DNA of 64,000 bases from Verrucomicrobiia bacterium (GTDB lineage Bacteria; Verrucomicrobiota; Verrucomicrobiia; Limisphaerales; UBA9464). The stretch lies in assembly GCA_019634635.1 (NCBI GenBank), contig JAHCBB010000010.1, positions 62,001 to 126,000 of the forward strand, given 5' to 3'. The first letter of the stretch is position 1. Each line of letters starts with the position of its first letter. Below, one piece after another: positions 60,120 to 64,000 of the stretch. The notes below the pieces were generated by a model, which worked only from the letters and a program-made list of their open reading frames with translations, did not search any database and was not told the DNA's origin. The position numbers were made by a program, and so were the translations under genes.

Positions 60120-61295
60120 TCAGCGGGTGGTGGGGGCGGCTCCGGAGGACGCCGGTCCGGCGATGCGGACGGCCACGCCGTCCTGGACCTTTTGCAGTCC
60201 CTCGGTGACGACGCGGTCGCCGGCCCGGAGGCCCTCCAGGATCAGAGTCTCGCCGCCGATCTGCCGGCCCGGGGTGACGGATCGCCGGACGGCCTTGTCG
60301 TCGTCGCCGATGGTCCACACGTAGCTCCGCCCCTGCAGTTCGAGCAGGGCCCGTTCCGGGACCATCAGGCTGTTGGTGCGGCTTCCCAGGTCCACGCGGG
60401 CCCTCGCAAACATGCCGGGGCGCAGGATCTTGTCGGGATTTGGGAATTCGGCGCGCACCCGCAGGGTGCCGGTTTTCTGGTCCACGGCGCGGTCAATGAA
60501 CACGACGCGCCCCGGTTCCGGGTGCAGGGATCCGTCGGACAGGACCAACCGCAGGGGCAGGTCGGCCAGCGTGCGTCCCGTCGCCTTCGCCTCCGCTTCG
60601 GTCCGCAGGAAGTCCACTTCGCTCACGGCGCAGTAGAACCAGATTGGGTCGAGCGTGGACATCGTGGCCATGAGCGTCGGCTGCCCCTTGCCGACCAGTT
60701 CCCCGACGGAGACCTGGCGGGCACCGATCAACCCGGTGATTGGTGCCCGCACGTCGCAGTATTCGAGGTCCAACAACGCGGCGTCCACGCGCGCCCGTGC
60801 CGAGATCACGGACGCCTTGCCGACGTCCACCGACGCGAGGGCATTGTCGAGATCCTGCTTGGGAACGGCGCGCACGGCGGCGAGCGGTTGGAGACGGTTG
60901 ACGTCCGCCTCATACTTTTTGAGGGCGGCCTCGGCCTCGGCAAGCATGCCCTTGGCCGCGGCGAGGGTCTCTTCATAGGGGCGACGGTCCAACCGGAACA
61001 GCAGGTCTCCCTGCGTCACCTCGATGCCCTCGACGAAGGGCATCTCCTGGACAAAGGCCTCCACGCGCGCCCGGATTTCCACGTTTTGGGGGGAGTCCAG
61101 CGTGCCGATGATCTCGGCGGAAATCGGGGCATTGGTCGGCACGAGGGTGATCACCTCCACGGACGGGGGCTGCGGGGCGGCGACTTCCGGCTTCTTGCAG
61201 CCGCCCAGCGGCAGCAGGGCGGCGACGAGCAGGGCCGCGGCACGGCGGCACCGGTCTGGCGACGCGCGAAGGGGCGGGATGGGCGGTGCACTCAT
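60120..61295 (-). CDS. RND efflux periplasmic adaptor (AcrA/MFP-like lipoprotein)
   Basis: 391 aa from the ATG at the complement of 61293-61295. A lipobox LGGC precedes KKPEVAAPQ, marking an inner-membrane lipoprotein. The adaptor plan follows: IIGTLDSPQNVEIRARVEAF (start of the lipoyl half), VTQGDLLFRLDRRPYEE, a helical hairpin with AEAEAALKKYEADVNRL and VPKQDLDNALASVDVGKA, YCDVRAPITGLIGARQ, and a final beta part with LMVPERALLELQGRSYVW and LEGLRAGDRVVTEGL. It bridges the pump and the outer-membrane duct. It starts 38 bases after the glgX stop. Confidence 0.93.
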   Translation of the reverse strand: MSAPPIPPLRASPDRCRRAAALLVAALLPLGGCKKPEVAAPQPPSVEVITLVPTNAPISAEIIGTLDSPQNVEIRARVEAFVQEMPFVEGIEVTQGDLLFRLDRRPYEETLAAAKGMLAEAEAALKKYEADVNRLQPLAAVRAVPKQDLDNALASVDVGKASVISARARVDAALLDLEYCDVRAPITGLIGARQVSVGELVGKGQPTLMATMSTLDPIWFYCAVSEVDFLRTEAEAKATGRTLADLPLRLVLSDGSLHPEPGRVVFIDRAVDQKTGTLRVRAEFPNPDKILRPGMFARARVDLGSRTNSLMVPERALLELQGRSYVWTIGDDDKAVRRSVTPGRQIGGETLILEGLRAGDRVVTEGLQKVQDGVAVRIAGPASSGAAPTTR

Positions 61296-61333
61296 CGTAC
61301 GGTCGGGTTCATGGCTGTTTCCCAAAGCGTCTT

Positions 61334-63418
61334 TCACGGCGGCGCCCCCGCAGTTTCCAGGACGACGACGCTCCGGGCGCGGATCGTGTGCGAACCGCGG
61401 TCCAGGGGGCGTTGGTCGTCCGGATCCGGAACATCCCCGGGGGGCGGTTCGGCGGTGTCCACCACCACCCGCCACGGCGAGGTCCCCGGCGGCGGCAGCA
61501 GGAACTCGCGATCGTCCCAATGGCCGTTGATCATCACGTAGAGATCCGAAACTCCGGCGGAGCCTCCTCGGAGCCGGTAGGCGAGATGGCGGGACTCGGG
61601 GCCCCAATCGGGGGTGCCGTCCGGGCCGCTCCATTCGACGTCGCTCCGCCAGAATGTCGGGCGCGCGATCGAAGGATGCGATTTTCGGAACGCGATCATC
61701 CGTTGAAAAAACCGGTGCACCTCCCGATGGGTCTCCAGCCGCGACCAGTCGAGCCAGGTTGTCTCGTTGTCCTGGTTGTAGGGATTGTTGTTACCCCCCT
61801 GGGTGTTCAGGAACTCGTCGCCGGCCGGGAACATGGGCACCCCGTTGGCCAGCATGAGGAGCGCGCAGACGTTTTTTGCCTGACGTCGCCGCAGGGCCAC
61901 CACTCCGGCAGGGGCGCCGTCCTCCCCCTCCCATCCGCAGTTCCAGCTCCGGTTGTCCGGGGTGCCATCGGTGTTTCCGTGCCCGTTGGCCTCATTGTGA
62001 CGCTGGTCATACGCCAGGAGATCATGCAGGCAGAAGCCGTCGTGGGCGGTGACAAAATTCACGCTCTGGTAGGGGCGACAGGTATCCCGCGGACCGTCGG
62101 GAAACAGGTCGTCGCTCCCGTAGAGGCGTCGCATGAGGGCGCCCACCCTCCCGCCCTCCCCCCGGACGAAGGAGCGGATGTCGTCGCGATACAGTCCGTT
62201 CCACTGCAGCCACATCATTCCGGGAAAGCCGCGTCCGAGCTGGTTGCTGCTGATGTCCCAGGCTTCCGCGACCAGGCGCAGGTTGAGCTGGCGGGCGAGA
62301 AAGCTGACTTCCGAGATGAGGGCCGATTCGTGCCGCCCCATCGTGCCGTCGTCGGCCCGGGAGAAGATGGACGCCAGATCGAAGCGGAAGCCATCAACTC
62401 CGAGCTGCCCGGCCCAGTAGGCCAGGCTCTGGAGGATGAGGACGCGCATGGCCGGATGACCGGTCCGGAGGGTGTTGCCGCATCCGGTGTCGTTCACATA
62501 GCGGCTGCGGTCGGCCTGCAGCAGGTAGTAGGCGTCGTTGTCAATGCCCCTGAAGCTGTAGGTGGGCCCCCGGGAATCCCCCTCGCTGGAGTGATTGTAG
62601 ACCACGTCCATCCAGACCTCGATGCCGGCGGCGTGAAACGCCTCGACCATGCGGCGGAACTCGCCGGGGGCGTCTCCGGAGGCGGAATACGCGTGGTGGG
62701 GCGAAAAGAAGTGCAGGGTCATGTAACCCCAGTAGTTCCCCTCCTGGGGATCGAACTGTTGCACGGGCAACAGTTCCACGATCGTCACCCCGAGTTCCTT
62801 CAGGTACGGGATCTTGTCCACCAGTCCGTCAAAGGTGCCTCGGCGGGCTGCGGCCACGCCCGAGTTCTCCCGTGCGGTGAATCCCTTGACGTGCAGTTCG
62901 TAGATGATCGCCTCGGAGATGGGGTGCCTCGGGCCGCGCTGCATCGGGGACGGTTCCGGCCTGGGTTGCGGCAGGCGCCCGAGCGGCGCCCGCCCGACCG
63001 TCGGCTCTGCCGTGGCGCAGGCGTCCCGGGAATAACCGGGCGGAAAGAACACGGACGGTGCATAGGGATCGAGAAGCACCTTTCCTGCATCGAACCGGTG
63101 CCCCTGGTCCGGCGCCCAGGGCCCCTCGATGCGCCAGGCGTAGCAGCCGGCCCCCGCGAGTTCCCGGGCGGGCAGGCGGCAGTGCCAGAGGTTGCCCGAC
63201 CGGTGGTCCGGATGCCGGAGCGGCACTTCGAGAAGCGGCGTTTCGGGCGCGGTCTCGGCGAACAGCAGCAGTGTCACCCGGTCCGCATGACGGGAATAGA
63301 TCGAAAAGTTGAAGGCATCCTCACCGGGAATCCAGACGACGCCGAGGGGCCAAGGCTGCCCGCCGGCGGGGGTGGGGGCGGACCGGGGTGGCGGGGTTGA
63401 CGGCGGCGTGGGGGCCAT
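61334..63418 (-). CDS. glgX: Glycogen debranching enzyme GlgX (isoamylase family)
   Basis: 694 aa from the ATG at the complement of 63416-63418; the frame extends to 63823 through a stretch containing a heptamer repeat, which is not homologous. An N-terminal CBM48 (WPLGVVWIPGEDAFNFSIYS) is followed by the GH13 catalytic barrel: VWMDVVYNHSSEGD, GVDGFRFDLAS (nucleophile Asp), LVAEAWD (acid Glu), and VTAHDGFCLHDLL (third Asp). These motifs place it in the GlgX/isoamylase branch that cleaves alpha-1,6 links in glycogen or limit dextrin. It is the first gene of the operon continuing with the efflux system. No other glycogen genes lie in the window. Confidence 0.93.
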   Translation of the reverse strand: MAPTPPSTPPPRSAPTPAGGQPWPLGVVWIPGEDAFNFSIYSRHADRVTLLLFAETAPETPLLEVPLRHPDHRSGNLWHCRLPARELAGAGCYAWRIEGPWAPDQGHRFDAGKVLLDPYAPSVFFPPGYSRDACATAEPTVGRAPLGRLPQPRPEPSPMQRGPRHPISEAIIYELHVKGFTARENSGVAAARRGTFDGLVDKIPYLKELGVTIVELLPVQQFDPQEGNYWGYMTLHFFSPHHAYSASGDAPGEFRRMVEAFHAAGIEVWMDVVYNHSSEGDSRGPTYSFRGIDNDAYYLLQADRSRYVNDTGCGNTLRTGHPAMRVLILQSLAYWAGQLGVDGFRFDLASIFSRADDGTMGRHESALISEVSFLARQLNLRLVAEAWDISSNQLGRGFPGMMWLQWNGLYRDDIRSFVRGEGGRVGALMRRLYGSDDLFPDGPRDTCRPYQSVNFVTAHDGFCLHDLLAYDQRHNEANGHGNTDGTPDNRSWNCGWEGEDGAPAGVVALRRRQAKNVCALLMLANGVPMFPAGDEFLNTQGGNNNPYNQDNETTWLDWSRLETHREVHRFFQRMIAFRKSHPSIARPTFWRSDVEWSGPDGTPDWGPESRHLAYRLRGGSAGVSDLYVMINGHWDDREFLLPPPGTSPWRVVVDTAEPPPGDVPDPDDQRPLDRGSHTIRARSVVVLETAGAPP

Positions 63419-63773
63419 CGTCGGGGAGGATTTTTGCGGGGCCCTGGTGCGGTGCCCCACGGGGGAGCGGCCGGGCTTCATTGGGGGGACTCGCTCCGGC
63501 GTTCCCGGAAGCCCGTCATCCAGAACCTCTCGCCCGGGACCTCTTGCGGACGCCACGCCGGCGGCTTCTGCGCCAGGGGGTTCGATCCGCGAATCACGAG
63601 GAGATCCTTTCCTGCCGGATGAGCCCATGGAATTCGAAAATGTGCCGAAATTTCCGCAGGAGTTGGGAAACTGGCATGCCGGCACGAACGGCGGGTCGGA
63701 TCCGGCAGCGCGGCGGCCGGCCTTCGGGCTTCGGGCTTCGGGCTTCGTCCGGGGGTGCCTGGCGTTCGCCTTC
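63419..63773. other. Region upstream of glgX, 355 bases, with heptamer repeats
   Basis: No gene is supported. It contains the promoter and leader of the glgX operon on the minus strand and a short tandem repeat (see 63723-63747). A GTTCGATCC-like motif at 63579-63588 is not part of a tRNA fold. The region follows the stop of the SGNH esterase at the right edge. Confidence 0.45.
63723..63747. repeat. Tandem heptamer repeat (TTCGGGC)x3.6
   Basis: Three exact units of TTCGGGC (63723-63743) plus a partial fourth (TTCG). Heptamers of the GAAGCCC/TTCGGGC type occur often between genes in Verrucomicrobia. They read through as Lys/Pro/Glu/Arg-rich false protein on the minus strand. Confidence 0.85.
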
Positions 63774-64000
63774 TCACCGTTTCCCGGATTTTCGGAGGAC
63801 CGGTTCAAGGGTGATCCAGACATTGCTTGCGATCAGGCGATGTCCCGCGGCGGTGGGGTGGATCTGGTCCGGCAGATTCAACTCAGGGATCCCGCCAACG
63901 CCCTCCAACAGGAACGGAATCAGTTCGACTCCCTCCGCCCCGGCCACCTCGGGGAACACCTTCTGGAACCGGGAGCCATACGCTTCCCCCATGTTGGGGG
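63774..64000 (-). CDS. SGNH/GDSL-family arylesterase (TesA-like), C-terminal part (partial)
   Basis: The frame is open to base 64000 and continues outside the window, so only the last 74 codons or so are seen. The sequence PNMGEAYGSRFQKVFPEVA is the family segment after block III. LIPFLLEGVGGIPELN and DQIHPTAAGHRLIA (block V with catalytic Asp and His) close the fold, followed by NVWITLEPVLRKSGKR. This matches TesA-type arylesterases more closely than the esterase at 10579-11211, which has a different ending. The N-terminus with the GDSL serine is missing from the window. Confidence 0.9.
   Translation of the reverse strand, partial: PNMGEAYGSRFQKVFPEVAGAEGVELIPFLLEGVGGIPELNLPDQIHPTAAGHRLIASNVWITLEPVLRKSGKR

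Noticed and set aside
63579..63588. GGTTCGATCC reminiscent of a tRNA T-arm
   Set aside because: The flanks do not pair to a five-base T stem, and no acceptor or anticodon arm is found upstream.

Overview
The window is 64 kb of GC-rich bacterial chromosome, densely coded on both strands. It has no rRNA, tRNA, CRISPR array or insertion sequence that I can see. The gene content points to Verrucomicrobiota, most likely the Pedosphaera/Limisphaerales side: two sets of PSD1 (DUF1549/DUF1553) plus DUF1501 genes with a WD40 partner, a secreted protein with a verrucomicrobial-style C-terminal tail, a CRTAC1-type secreted protein and a heptamer microsatellite. Planctomycetota share some of these families and cannot be fully excluded. 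Starts were chosen by protein family alignment and gene spacing, because clear Shine-Dalgarno sequences are rare here.

Layout. 1-7.5 kb: two secreted PSD1/DUF1501 sets with a Gfo/Idh/MocA oxidoreductase and a WD40 protein. 7.8-9.5 kb: a large secreted protein closed by a perfect terminator. 9.8-11.2 kb: a small unknown gene, a nucleotidyltransferase and a membrane-anchored SGNH esterase, all overlapping. 11.5-18.3 kb: a fused siroheme/heme enzyme (CobA-HemD), an AEC transporter, an unknown protein, a dihydrolipoamide dehydrogenase-like flavoprotein, and a DUF455 ferritin-like protein fused to an ATP-grasp-like half. 18.4-22.5 kb: a housekeeping run nusB, PHP phosphoesterase, ftsY, ribD, ribE. 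22.7-25.3 kb: a LytTR regulator coupled to an internally shortened CRTAC1-type protein, then purE.

26.0-35.0 kb holds a compact two-gene nonribosomal peptide synthetase (NRPS) locus and is the most interesting part. The first protein reads A-T-C-A-T and then a complete-looking Ldh2/MDH2-type (malate/lactate dehydrogenase, DpkA-like) reductase domain. The second reads A-T-TE. Its two amino-acid-type adenylation domains lack the aspartate that normally holds the alpha-amino group. Together this suggests a keto- or hydroxy-acid chemistry rather than a normal peptide.

35.2-44.2 kb: a DEAD-box-like protein with all its ATPase motifs degraded, a polysaccharide deacetylase, an MFS transporter, a TPR membrane protein, and the ribosomal run rpsP-khpA-trmD-rplS-coaB (rimM is missing). 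44.6-47.2 kb: an ECF42-type sigma factor with its typical DGPF/YCII, DUF1428 and VOC partners and a candidate autoregulated promoter. 47.3-53.3 kb: a cysteine-rich DUF11 protein, a SWIM-SNF2 helicase, and only the N-terminal half of carB. 53.5-63.4 kb: a DUF4136 lipoprotein, then a tightly packed minus-strand operon glgX, RND efflux (adaptor, pump, outer-membrane factor), an unknown protein and a PPK2 polyphosphate kinase. The right edge carries the end of a second SGNH esterase.
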